64,000 nt of DNA, taken from the NCBI RefSeq assembly GCF_900113045.1, contig NZ_FONY01000026.1, positions 18,496-82,495 on the forward strand, read 5' to 3'. Within the stretch, counting starts at the first letter, position 1; each line of letters begins with the position of its first letter. The DNA comes from Thermoflexibacter ruber. Lineage in GTDB: Bacteria > Bacteroidota > Bacteroidia > Cytophagales > Thermoflexibacteraceae. Below the pieces are notes generated by a model. The model was given only the letters and a program-made list of their open reading frames with translations, was not told the origin of the DNA and ran no database searches. Shown here piece after piece: positions 35,896-43,400 of this stretch. Made by a program: the position numbers and the translations under genes.

Positions 35896-36056
35896 ATTCC
35901 ATAGGAATTTAATATTGGTAGCACTTAATTTATTTTTTCTATTAATGAACTCTGTTAGGAGTTCAATTCTTTTATTTTATATTCAACTCCTAACGGAGTT
36001 GGGAGGTTTTACTTGCTTTTTTCTACCACCAATATTGAATCCCTAACGGGATTTTC
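35896..36056 (+). repeat. Dispersed hairpin repeat, copy A
   Basis: The ftsQ-ATE spacer (35816-36106, 291 bp) contains four palindromes: ATTCC-ATA-GGAAT (35896-35908), GAACTC-TGTTAG-GAGTTC (35947-35964), CAACTCC-TAAC-GGAGTTG (35984-36001) and AATCCC-TAAC-GGGATT (36038-36053). Between the last two is GGAGGTTTTACTTGC followed by TTTTCTACCACCAATATTG. The same order recurs in copies B and C with different but still complementary arms. Confidence 0.65.
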
Positions 36057-36106
36057 AAACAATTTCTAATTATGTATTCATTCCAGATTTGGTATTCCAT
36101 TCCATA

Positions 36107-36856
36107 TTAAACAACTCCTAACTTAAAAAGGTCTGCCTCCCTTTTCTCCTCATCACTCTTGCAAAGGCGTTTGAGCAACTCGTTATCTGCGTTCCATTTT
36201 GCTCCATCAAAAAACTCAGTTCCCTTGTGGTCACGTACCTTGTAAAGAGCCTTTTCTTTGTAGCAAGTTCCTAAATAACAGTAGTTTAATCCATTGTCTT
36301 TTGCCCAGTGAATCACTCTCCACATCATCCATTTTCCCAAAGAATATTTCATGTATGCTATATCATAAAATGAAAACCAATAATGCAAAATTCCATTTTC
36401 TAAGGCTGTAAAAACATAGCCAAGTATCTGATTATCAGTTTTAAAAGCAAAAATATGCGTCAATAATTCTCTGCTCAATACATAGTCTAACCTATCGCTT
36501 GCCATACTACCCCCGCTAAATCTTTCCTCTGCATATTCAGTACAAAATCTCTGAAATTCAGGATTTTGTAAATCAAACTTACTTTTTTCTGTGATTTCTA
36601 ATTGAATATTTAACTCTGCTATTTTTCTATCCACTCGCCTATTTTCTGAACTGTCCTCAAAGTTTGCTAAGTTTACTCTTAGGCTACGAGCCATGTAAAA
36701 TATATCGCTCTTTATCTGATAGTTACCTGTATAAGGCAAAAACCCTTTTTCATAGATTGCTGGCAGTTCACTATTACTTTCTTTGATGCAATAAACCGCA
36801 TAAGAAAATGTATAAGTGGTATAATCTATCTGATATTCTGAGTAAAAGATTTTCAT
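36107..36856 (-). CDS. ATE/GNAT-fold protein of unknown substrate
   Basis: The 249-residue soluble protein resembles the C-terminal half of arginyl/leucyl-tRNA-protein transferases and related acyltransferases: ELLTHIFAFKTDNQILGYV forms a GNAT-like strand pair, YMKYSLGKWMMWRVIHWAKD a helix, and YCYLGTCYKEKALYKVRDHK plus TEFFDGAKWNAD the terminal motif. Such motifs occur in ATE1-type enzymes that modify protein N-termini, but the N-terminal zinc-cysteine cluster of ATE1 is not seen. It lies in the usual murC slot between murG and ftsQ. Function uncertain. Confidence 0.5.
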   Translation of the reverse strand: MKIFYSEYQIDYTTYTFSYAVYCIKESNSELPAIYEKGFLPYTGNYQIKSDIFYMARSLRVNLANFEDSSENRRVDRKIAELNIQLEITEKSKFDLQNPEFQRFCTEYAEERFSGGSMASDRLDYVLSRELLTHIFAFKTDNQILGYVFTALENGILHYWFSFYDIAYMKYSLGKWMMWRVIHWAKDNGLNYCYLGTCYKEKALYKVRDHKGTEFFDGAKWNADNELLKRLCKSDEEKREADLFKLGVV

Positions 36857-36889
36857 TGGTCAAATAGTTGAATAGTTTGATAGTTAAAG

Positions 36890-37288
36890 TTATTCTGACA
36901 ATTTTTGTTTTGTTATCTTTATCAAATAATTTATCTGTCTGGGTAAATCATTCAGTTGTGAAAAGACATATTTGTATTTATTTTCATCCATTAGTTTTCT
37001 AACTTTTGCTTTTTCATTCCAATCTAAACATTCTTTTGCAGAGGCTCTTGCAATGATAAAAAACCTGATTTTATCTTTTTTATGATGCCTGCCTACTCCT
37101 TCTGCTATGTTTGCTGAAATGCTATCAACTGCCCTAACAAACTGCTTTCCAATAGTATCTTTTGAAAAGTTTTGCCATTCAACTACCAAATTCCACACAT
37201 AATTACTCAAATGAAAAGCTGTCTTATAAGCCTCAACATCATTCAGTTTAAGGTATCTTTTTTCTTCATTATTATCTTGTTTTTCCAT
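36890..37288 (-). CDS. Four-helix-bundle protein (S23/IVS family)
   Basis: The 132-residue protein belongs to the family named after proteins encoded by intervening sequences in 23S rRNA genes. The signature is KQFVRAVDSISANIAEGVGR, followed by FFIIARASAKECLDW; the fold is a four-helix bundle forming pentamers in characterised relatives, one branch of which (Avd) serves diversity-generating retroelements. No reverse transcriptase or rRNA gene is near. It sits between murG and the ATE-like gene, in the murC slot. Confidence 0.85.
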   Translation of the reverse strand: MEKQDNNEEKRYLKLNDVEAYKTAFHLSNYVWNLVVEWQNFSKDTIGKQFVRAVDSISANIAEGVGRHHKKDKIRFFIIARASAKECLDWNEKAKVRKLMDENKYKYVFSQLNDLPRQINYLIKITKQKLSE

Positions 37289-37315
37289 CAGACTGATTTA
37301 TTAAAAACTATCAAA

Positions 37316-38407
37316 CTATTCAACTATTTTAACTATCTCGTTTACAATCTCCCTTGAAGCATTTGGCTTTGCTAACTTCATAATGTTTTCTGCTAACTCT
37401 TTCTGCCTTTTTTCATCTTTTAGTAGCTCTATGGTTTTTGTAATCAGGGTATTGCTTGCCTCTCCATCTCTTACTAACACTGCTGCATTTTCATTGACCA
37501 AAGCCATAGCATTTTTAGTTTGGTGGTCTTCAGCTACGTTGGGCGAAGGGACTAATATTGTTGGCTTCCCTGCCAAGCAAAGCTCCGAAACTGACAGCGC
37601 ACCTGCTCTGGAAATCACAACATCTGCACAAGCATAGGCGTAATTCATTTTGTAGATAAAATCTTTAATATATAAATCTTTACTGTTTAGTGTATTAGCA
37701 AAGGCTTTCATTTCTTCAAAGTAGATTTTTCCTGTCTGCCAAATTACTTGATAGCCTTGTGTAAGTAGCTCATTCACACCATTTTTGAGGCAGTTGTTAA
37801 TCGTTCTTGCTCCGAGGCTACCGCCTAAGACCAGTACTGTTTTCTTATTTTCCGATAAGTCAAAGAACTTAAATGCTTCACTTCTAATGCTTTCCAAATC
37901 TGTAATGTCCTTGCGAACAGGATTTCCACAAAAGACGATTTTCTCTTTGGGGAAATAACGTTCCATATTTGGGTACGCCACACAAATCTTGTTTACTGAC
38001 TTCGCTACTAACTTGTTGGTCAGTCCTGCATAACTATTTTGCTCTTGAATTAGCGTTTTAATTCCCTGCCAAACAGCTACTTGCATAACTGCTCCACTTG
38101 CATATCCGCCTACGCCAATTACCGCATCTGGTTTAAAATCTTTTACTATTTTCCATGCCTTCCACAAACTTTGCAACAGTTTGAAAGGGAAAGCCAAATT
38201 TTCTACTGTCAATTTCCTTTGCAAACCCCGAATTGGCAATCCTACGATTTTAAAACCTGCTTTAGGTACTTTTTCCATTTCCATTTTTCCTTCCGCCCCT
38301 ACAAAAAGTATCTCACAATCAGGAATTTGTGCCTTTAGTTCTTGGGCTATTGCTATTGCGGGGTAAATATGTCCGCCTGTACCACCGCCACTAATTATAA
38401 ACTTCAT
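37316..38407 (-). CDS. murG: UDP-GlcNAc:lipid I N-acetylglucosaminyltransferase
   Basis: The 363-residue GT28 enzyme adds GlcNAc to lipid I, giving lipid II. It shows the N-terminal SGGGTGGHIYPAIAIAQEL motif, GVGGYASGAVM, VLGGSLGARTIN and the acceptor/donor region ISRAGALSVSELCLAGKP with the following NVAEDHQTKNA. Its ATG overlaps the stop of the upstream HD gene by four bases (38404-38407), so translation of the two is coupled. Downstream is a four-helix-bundle gene rather than murC. Confidence 0.97.
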   Translation of the reverse strand: MKFIISGGGTGGHIYPAIAIAQELKAQIPDCEILFVGAEGKMEMEKVPKAGFKIVGLPIRGLQRKLTVENLAFPFKLLQSLWKAWKIVKDFKPDAVIGVGGYASGAVMQVAVWQGIKTLIQEQNSYAGLTNKLVAKSVNKICVAYPNMERYFPKEKIVFCGNPVRKDITDLESIRSEAFKFFDLSENKKTVLVLGGSLGARTINNCLKNGVNELLTQGYQVIWQTGKIYFEEMKAFANTLNSKDLYIKDFIYKMNYAYACADVVISRAGALSVSELCLAGKPTILVPSPNVAEDHQTKNAMALVNENAAVLVRDGEASNTLITKTIELLKDEKRQKELAENIMKLAKPNASREIVNEIVKIVE

Positions 38408-38823
38408 AACCCAACTAATTCTCGATAAGCCTTCAAATACTTATTCAGTCGTTCTGTATCTGTATCAGATACTTGGCGAAGTCTGCGAATATCCATATTG
38501 TCCTCTAAGTCATTGATTTTGACTTTTATTGCCAATGGATTGGTTTTCACTCTCTCGATAAATTCCTCATAGCTTTCGCCTTCTCGCTTTGTTAAGCAGT
38601 CTAATGCCTCAATGATTTTATGAGAAAAGCCTTCTGCCTTTAATTTGTCCAATGTCCAAGATGTATCTTCCACAGTATCGTGCAGTAAAGCAGTGATTTT
38701 CTCATCTTCACTTTTCCCTTTCGCCATCACTTGAAAAATATGCAAGATGTAAGGCTTGCCTGCTTTGTCCGTCTGCCCCTTGTGCGCCTCTATTGCTATC
38801 TCGATTGCACGTTGTAAATTCAT
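38404..38823 (-). CDS. Small HD-domain hydrolase (RelA/SpoT HD-like)
   Basis: The 139-residue single-domain protein resembles the HD hydrolase domain of RelA/SpoT enzymes and small alarmone hydrolases: AHKGQTDKAGKPYILHIF carries the first metal His, ALLHDTVEDT the HD pair, and KVKINDLEDNMDIRRL the later Asp. It may hydrolyse (p)ppGpp or a related nucleotide, but no substrate is proved. Its stop overlaps the murG ATG (ATGA), an unusual partner for this cluster. ATG 38823 is chosen; an in-frame GTG two codons upstream is possible. Confidence 0.8.
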   Translation of the reverse strand: MNLQRAIEIAIEAHKGQTDKAGKPYILHIFQVMAKGKSEDEKITALLHDTVEDTSWTLDKLKAEGFSHKIIEALDCLTKREGESYEEFIERVKTNPLAIKVKINDLEDNMDIRRLRQVSDTDTERLNKYLKAYRELVGL

Positions 38824-38938
38824 AAACACAATAGTTAAAATAGTTAATTATTAGATGGTTACTACAAGGGTAAATTTGAAACTTTGTTAATTATTGCTGG
38901 TTGTTAGTTGTTTATCAAGTATTTATCTCTCTAAATCC

Positions 38939-39106
38939 TTATCGAAGCACAAACTTTTCGTATTCTTCTTCAAACTTCACTTTCTGATGATGTTCTTGTT
39001 GTTTATAAATGTATTTTCTAACTCTTTGAATCATGGATTCACTAATAGAAACCGCAAAATACTCATCTATCCATTTCAATTTTCTTTTAAATATTGAAAA
39101 ACCACC
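38939..39106 (-). pseudogene. Remnant of an IS200/IS605-type TnpA (Y1 transposase)
   Basis: In the gap between ftsW and the HD gene the minus strand reads KWIDEYFAVSISESMIQR, then VRKYIYKQQEHHQKVKFEEE, ending at TAA 38941-38939. This is the C-terminal part of the Y1 transposase family, including the helix with the nucleophilic Tyr (RKYI) and the EHH segment. The frame is stopped at TGA 39109-39107, and the HUH-containing N-terminal two-thirds are missing because ftsW begins there. No target repeats were found. It is a decayed insertion. Confidence 0.7.
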
Positions 39107-39118
39107 TCAAACAAAACC

Positions 39119-40288
39119 CTACGCCCTCGCCACTTTCCTATCCCTATTAAAAATCTTCTCCTTCGCACTTTGCAAAATCGGTTTGTACGTATTGCTACGA
39201 CTTACGCTGATAATGATGCCAATAGACGCACCTGTCAAAAGCAAAGACGTTCCTCCCATACTCACCAGAGGTAATTGCAAGCCTGTAACGGGCAGGATTC
39301 CTGTTGCTACCCCCATATTTATCATAGCTTGGAAAACTACACTAAAACTCAGCCCTGCCGAGAGCAATCCACCAAAGGCATTTTCACTTTGATTGACCGC
39401 CAACATTCCCCGATACAAGAGCGTAAGGAACAGACCTATGACTACCACTGCTCCTAAGAAGCCATATTCCTCTACCAAAATTGCAAAGATAAAATCTGAA
39501 TAAGGGTGTGGTAAAAAGTTCCGCTGATGGCTTTGTCCTGGTCCCTTGCCTGCAAAGCCTCCAGTCGCTATGGCAATATAAGACTGCTCTGTTTGGAAAG
39601 GCAGGTGATTAGGGTCAAGGTACGAACTCATACGATTTTTTACCGTTCCACCTCTCTGTCCTACTGCCAAAGCCAATGCGCCTACTACTACTCCCACAGC
39701 CACCATGCCCGCCAAGTATCTCAAAGGCATTCTACCAATAAACATTATGAGCATACAAGTCAAGAACAGAATGATTGCCCCAGAGAAATCGCTCAAAGCA
39801 ATTAGCCCGCAAATCAAACCGCACCAAAACAAAATCGGTATCAAGGTTTTCTCAATATTCCTAATGTTTTGCTGACGCTTAGAAAGCATACTCGCCACAT
39901 TTGCAATCAATGCCAACTTTGCCAAATCCGCAGGTTGGAAAGTATGATTGAGATAAGGAATTGTAATCCAGCGAGTTGCATCATTTATCGTAGTTCCATA
40001 GCCCCAAGTAAAAATCAGCATGGGCACAGAAAACAGCAGTGCTAAGCGTGAAATCCTTGAAAAATACTTGTAGTCCACTTTGTGGCAAACCCACATGACA
40101 ACAAAACTCAACACAAACAACAAGGAATGTTTGAGCAAATAAGATTCGCTGTCTTTGCCCATTTTGAAGGCAAGCGTACCTGTAGCACTGTAAACCAACA
40201 AGATACTGATAAGTGCCAAGATAAAAACTACCCCCCATATAATTGGGTCGCCTTCTAATAATTTGCGCTCTTTAAGTGCGTTTGTCAT
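39119..40288 (-). CDS. ftsW: Peptidoglycan polymerase FtsW (SEDS)
   Basis: The 389-residue polytopic protein polymerises lipid II at the septum together with FtsI. About ten membrane segments are seen with SEDS hallmarks: the WITIPYLNHTFQPADLAKLA region carrying the cytoplasmic loop, the KNRMSSYLDPN loop and AIATGGFAGKGPGQSHQRNFLPH, and PLVSMGGTSLLL near the end. It lies 3' of a four-helix-bundle gene instead of murD, and the IS200 remnant begins immediately after its stop. Confidence 0.96.
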   Translation of the reverse strand: MTNALKERKLLEGDPIIWGVVFILALISILLVYSATGTLAFKMGKDSESYLLKHSLLFVLSFVVMWVCHKVDYKYFSRISRLALLFSVPMLIFTWGYGTTINDATRWITIPYLNHTFQPADLAKLALIANVASMLSKRQQNIRNIEKTLIPILFWCGLICGLIALSDFSGAIILFLTCMLIMFIGRMPLRYLAGMVAVGVVVGALALAVGQRGGTVKNRMSSYLDPNHLPFQTEQSYIAIATGGFAGKGPGQSHQRNFLPHPYSDFIFAILVEEYGFLGAVVVIGLFLTLLYRGMLAVNQSENAFGGLLSAGLSFSVVFQAMINMGVATGILPVTGLQLPLVSMGGTSLLLTGASIGIIISVSRSNTYKPILQSAKEKIFNRDRKVARA

Positions 40289-40304
40289 ATAATTAAAAAT
40301 CTTT

Positions 40305-40413
40305 TAATTTGGAATCTGGAATAATTAAAACAGAGCCAATTAACTAATTTGGAATCTGGAATAATTTTTAATTCTTAATTTTATATTTCTCATTCCAGAT
40401 TTGTAATTTTGTA
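40305..40413. repeat. Direct and inverted copies of GGAATCTGGAATAA
   Basis: TAATTTGGAATCTGGAATAATT occurs twice exactly (40305-40326 and 40345-40366), with the complementary CATTCCAGATTTG at about 40391. Further partial copies are at 36076, 40875, 42151-42170, 42216-42238, 44911-44999 and 48915, all in spacers of the dcw cluster. They can pair as GGAATCTGGAAT/ATTCCAGATTCC. Confidence 0.65.
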
Positions 40414-40415
40414 TT

Positions 40416-40820
40416 TCATTCTGTATTCTTTGTGTTTTTCTTCTTTTCTTCATCTGCTATTTTTTGTTTTGTAGTACGTAAAATAGCACCGATTAACCTT
40501 ATCAATTCTTCACAATCATTGATTCTTGTATTTGCTATTTCTGGCTTCAAATAATTGCTATCTCTCAATAACCTTAACCAATACTTTGATTCTCTTGCCT
40601 CTTTATATGCAATAGAAAATTTTGCGGCAAAATCTCTCAAAGTATGTCCCCCAATTCCTTCTTCTACATTTGCACCTATCGAAGTTCCACTTCTTAAAAC
40701 TTGTTTTGAAAGAACATACTCCTTATTATCAGATAAAATTTTATACACTTCAATAATTTTCAAGGCAAAATCATAACTTTTAGTAAGCACAGGGTTATTT
40801 TCATCACTTTGCCTTTTCAT
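40416..40820 (-). CDS. Four-helix-bundle protein (second paralogue)
   Basis: The 134-residue protein is of the same superfamily as the one at 36890 but from another subfamily: LSKQVLRSGTSIGANVEEGI is its signature, followed by FSIAYKEARESKYWLRLLRD, and the C-terminus is charged and low complexity. These stand-alone genes are common in Bacteroidota and Cyanobacteria and have no firm function. It lies between mraY and ftsW, the normal position of murD, flanked on both sides by GGAATCTGGAATAA-type repeats. Confidence 0.85.
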   Translation of the reverse strand: MKRQSDENNPVLTKSYDFALKIIEVYKILSDNKEYVLSKQVLRSGTSIGANVEEGIGGHTLRDFAAKFSIAYKEARESKYWLRLLRDSNYLKPEIANTRINDCEELIRLIGAILRTTKQKIADEEKKKNTKNTE

Positions 40821-40905
40821 ATTCTATAAAAATTTAAAATTTGATTTCATTAAACATTCCGTATTGGCATTTCTCATTCCAGATTAATCAATTCCAAATT
40901 TTGCA

Positions 40906-42120
40906 TTACCTAATTTTCAAACTCACCAAGCAAAAAATCGCCAGCATAATCCCTACTATCCAAAACCTCGTAACAATCTTTACCTCATGGATTTGTTTTT
41001 TCTGAAAATGATGATGCAAAGGCGACATCAAAAATATCCTTCTGCCTTCTCCATATTTCTTTTTTGTATATTTGAAATAAGCCACCTGAATCATTACAGA
41101 GAGGTTTTCCACCAAAAATATCCCGCATAAAATTGGAATCATTACCTCTTTTCGCACCATAATCGCCAAAGTTGCTATCAATGCTCCCAAAGTCAAACTC
41201 CCCGTATCTCCCATAAAAACTTGGGCGGGATAGGAGTTGTACCAAAGAAAACCGATACACGCACCTACAAAAACTGTTGCGAAGATTGCTAACTCGCCTG
41301 TATGAGGTATAAACATCACATTCAAATAGTTAGCAAAAATTGCATTGCCCGAAACGTAGGCAAAAACTGCCAATACTACCCCAATAATTGCTGAAGTTCC
41401 CGCCGCCAAACCGTCCAAACCGTCAGTAATATTTGCCCCATTGGAAACGGCAGTGATAATAAAAATCACAAAAGGAATATAAATGACCCAAGTCCATTCA
41501 CTATCTAAGAAAAATACTAAATCATGGTAATCAAATTCATTGAACTTAAAAAATGGAATGGTAGTAATACTTGATTTAACATCTTGATAATACCCTTTTT
41601 GCAAAAGTTCTACGACATTATTTCCTTTGCTTTTGTCAAACTGTCGAACCACCACATTATCGTTTACGTACAAAGTTATCCCTACAACCAAGCCCAAAAT
41701 TATCTGCCCTATGACTTTGAATCTACCTTTTAATCCTTCCTTGTCTTTTTTGAAAACTTTGATGTAATCATCTACAAAACCAATGAAGCCTGCAAAGAGT
41801 AATGTAATGATTAACAGCACAATATACACATTGGTCAAGCGAGTAAAGAGCAAAGTTGGAATCAAAATCGCAATGATGATAATGATGCCACCCATCGTAG
41901 GCGTTCCCTTTTTTTGCATTTGCCCTTCCAAGCCCAAATCTCTGATGACCTCTCCGACTTGCTGTTTTTGTAAGTAATTGATAATTTTTCTACCAAAAAT
42001 CGCTACTATCAGTAAGGACAACACCGCCGCCATACTTGCCCGAAAGGTGATGTACTGAAACAAACCTGCCCCCGGTAGATTAAATTGCTCGTCTAAATAT
42101 TGAAATAAGTAGTAAAGCAC
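40906..42120 (-). CDS. mraY: Phospho-MurNAc-pentapeptide translocase MraY
   Basis: The 404-residue integral enzyme transfers phospho-MurNAc-pentapeptide to undecaprenyl phosphate, making lipid I. Key motifs are visible: [13 protein letters not shown] [32 protein letters not shown] with the active-site Asp pair, [13 protein letters not shown], and [12 protein letters not shown] ~60-residue insertion after [12 protein letters not shown] is normal in Bacteroidota. It lies after the AbiEii-like module and before a four-helix-bundle gene. Confidence 0.97.
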   Translation of the reverse strand: MLYYLFQYLDEQFNLPGAGLFQYITFRASMAAVLSLLIVAIFGRKIINYLQKQQVGEVIRDLGLEGQMQKKGTPTMGGIIIIIAILIPTLLFTRLTNVYIVLLIITLLFAGFIGFVDDYIKVFKKDKEGLKGRFKVIGQIILGLVVGITLYVNDNVVVRQFDKSKGNNVVELLQKGYYQDVKSSITTIPFFKFNEFDYHDLVFFLDSEWTWVIYIPFVIFIITAVSNGANITDGLDGLAAGTSAIIGVVLAVFAYVSGNAIFANYLNVMFIPHTGELAIFATVFVGACIGFLWYNSYPAQVFMGDTGSLTLGALIATLAIMVRKEVMIPILCGIFLVENLSVMIQVAYFKYTKKKYGEGRRIFLMSPLHHHFQKKQIHEVKIVTRFWIVGIMLAIFCLVSLKIR

Positions 42121-42238
42121 TGTTTTTTGAATTTTAAATTAGAAATCATTTAATTTGGAATCTGGAATAAAAGTCAAATTTTTTAATCTTTTAATTATTT
42201 TCATTCCTAATTCCTCATTCCAGATTTTGTATTTCATT

Positions 42239-42517
42239 TCATTGTTCTTCAATAAATCTTTCAAAAAGCTCGTCCCAAGAATTGCATTTTTCAAAGTAAG
42301 GGAGTAAAGCCTGAAACAATAAAATTCTTTTCTCACTTGTACGTAACTTCTTGAAATCTATATATTTGATATTTTCTTTAAATTCTTCGTAAGGATACCT
42401 CAGAATATCGGGAAACCAAGCGTATTCCAAAATTCTCTGTACTCTGAATTTGGATTCATCATTCATAGTGTAATCCCAAAAATAGGGTTTAAAATAGTCG
42501 CTTACTGTTTTTTGCAT
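42239..42517 (-). CDS. 92-residue partner of the AbiEii-like protein
   Basis: The small, soluble, helical protein contains SDYFKPYFWDYTMNDESKFR and a following ILEYAWFPDILRYPYEEF, resembling the FWD-type proteins (DUF6922-like) found beside AbiEii nucleotidyltransferases in Bacteroidota. It overlaps the 3' end of the nucleotidyltransferase gene by 29 bp, so the pair is co-translated. An antitoxin or accessory role is plausible, but the order (after the NTase) and the lack of a DNA-binding domain leave this open. Confidence 0.6.
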   Translation of the reverse strand: MQKTVSDYFKPYFWDYTMNDESKFRVQRILEYAWFPDILRYPYEEFKENIKYIDFKKLRTSEKRILLFQALLPYFEKCNSWDELFERFIEEQ

Positions 42518-43178
42518 TGGTCAAAATCCTCTTTTTCAAATCTTTAATAAAATTATCATATTGTATTCCATCAAAAGTTTCACTCACAAGCACTGTCCCT
42601 GCTATTTTTTCCCCTGTCAGAGCCATCAATGTTCCCTCATAATCCCAAGGCACCATTTTTAATTCGGTCAATTTGCTCATTTCATCTAAGTCAAACTCTT
42701 TGAGTAAATACATTAAATCAAAAAAATCTTTATTTGCTTTTCTGTCATCTACAGCTGTTAGTTTATTTACAACTATATTTTCCTTGCTATCTATCAGGTA
42801 ATTATCTATTTTTCTTAATACTCCAATATGTTTAAAATTTTCATAAATAAATTCCAATTTTAGGGTAGTTCCGCTCTCATTGACCATTATTCTTTTGAAA
42901 TAATCTGCATTTACCGTAGTTTGTAAGAGGAATCTATTGCTTATCAAATTTGCAAGCCTAACAAACTCATTTTCAAAAGCATCTTTACTATATTTTTCTC
43001 CCAAAAAGAAAAAATCCAAGTCATCAGAATAGCGGTAATGGTAATAGTATCTTGCTAAACAAGTGCCTCCCGTCAAGTAAAACTTATCTGAGTCCATGAT
43101 TGCCAACGCCTTGTCCATGAGTGGATAAAGTCTGTTTTCATAATATGTCTTTTCTTCTATGGTGGCTTGGCGAATCAT
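42489..43178 (-). CDS. AbiEii/AbiGii-type nucleotidyltransferase
   Basis: The 229-residue protein has the nucleotidyltransferase signature FYLTGGTCLARYY followed by YSDDLDFFFLG, which carries the catalytic Asp pair, and a later DRKANKDFFDLMYLLKEF block with the conserved Lys/Asp pattern of AbiEii. Members of this family are toxins of abortive-infection or type IV toxin-antitoxin systems that add nucleotides to RNA, but many are uncharacterised. It is followed with overlap by a 92-residue gene. Its presence between murE and mraY is unusual. Confidence 0.85.
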   Translation of the reverse strand: MIRQATIEEKTYYENRLYPLMDKALAIMDSDKFYLTGGTCLARYYYHYRYSDDLDFFFLGEKYSKDAFENEFVRLANLISNRFLLQTTVNADYFKRIMVNESGTTLKLEFIYENFKHIGVLRKIDNYLIDSKENIVVNKLTAVDDRKANKDFFDLMYLLKEFDLDEMSKLTELKMVPWDYEGTLMALTGEKIAGTVLVSETFDGIQYDNFIKDLKKRILTNAKNSKRLF

Positions 43179-43238
43179 TGTTTTAATGAATTATAAATTT
43201 TTGTAATTTCAAATTTCAATGATGCTATTGTATTCTTT

Positions 43239-43350
43239 ATTCTGTTAAGAATCTAATATTGGTAGCAAGTTCGTTTTCCCTCTCATTCTTACCCATAGAG
43301 GTTTTATCTTTTTCTACAAAACGGTCATTCCTAACAGAGTTTTAGATTTC
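43239..43350 (+). repeat. Dispersed hairpin repeat, copy B
   Basis: ATTCT-GTTA-AGAAT (43239-43252) is followed by CTAATATTGGTAGCAAG, CC-ATA-GAGGTTTTATC, TTTTTCTACAAAACGG and a partly paired ATTCCTAACAGAGTTTT. The order AATATTGGTAGCA ... GAGGTTTTA ... TTTCTAC ... CCTAAC parallels copy A. Confidence 0.55.
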
Positions 43351-43400
43351 CATTTTTTAAGTGTTGCACACCGCTTGTTATCACGTGAAAAACCAAACTA

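Noticed and set aside
38894..39392. Plus-strand reading frames between the HD gene and ftsW
   Set aside because: They have no recognisable protein similarity, and the minus strand in the same place encodes the transposase remnant and ftsW.
40305..40413. CRISPR-like repeat arrangement
   Set aside because: Only two exact 22-bp copies with an 18-bp spacer and one inverted partial copy, no regular unit and no cas genes; it is a dispersed spacer repeat.
36890..40820. Diversity-generating retroelement suggested by two Avd-like four-helix proteins
   Set aside because: No reverse transcriptase gene, no template/variable repeat pair with adenine-specific changes, and no target gene nearby; the proteins belong to the wider S23/IVS superfamily.
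42139..42336. 65-codon minus-strand frame after the 92-residue gene
   Set aside because: It overlaps the 92-residue gene in another frame, and its C-terminal half is repeat sequence of the GGAATCTGGAATAA type.
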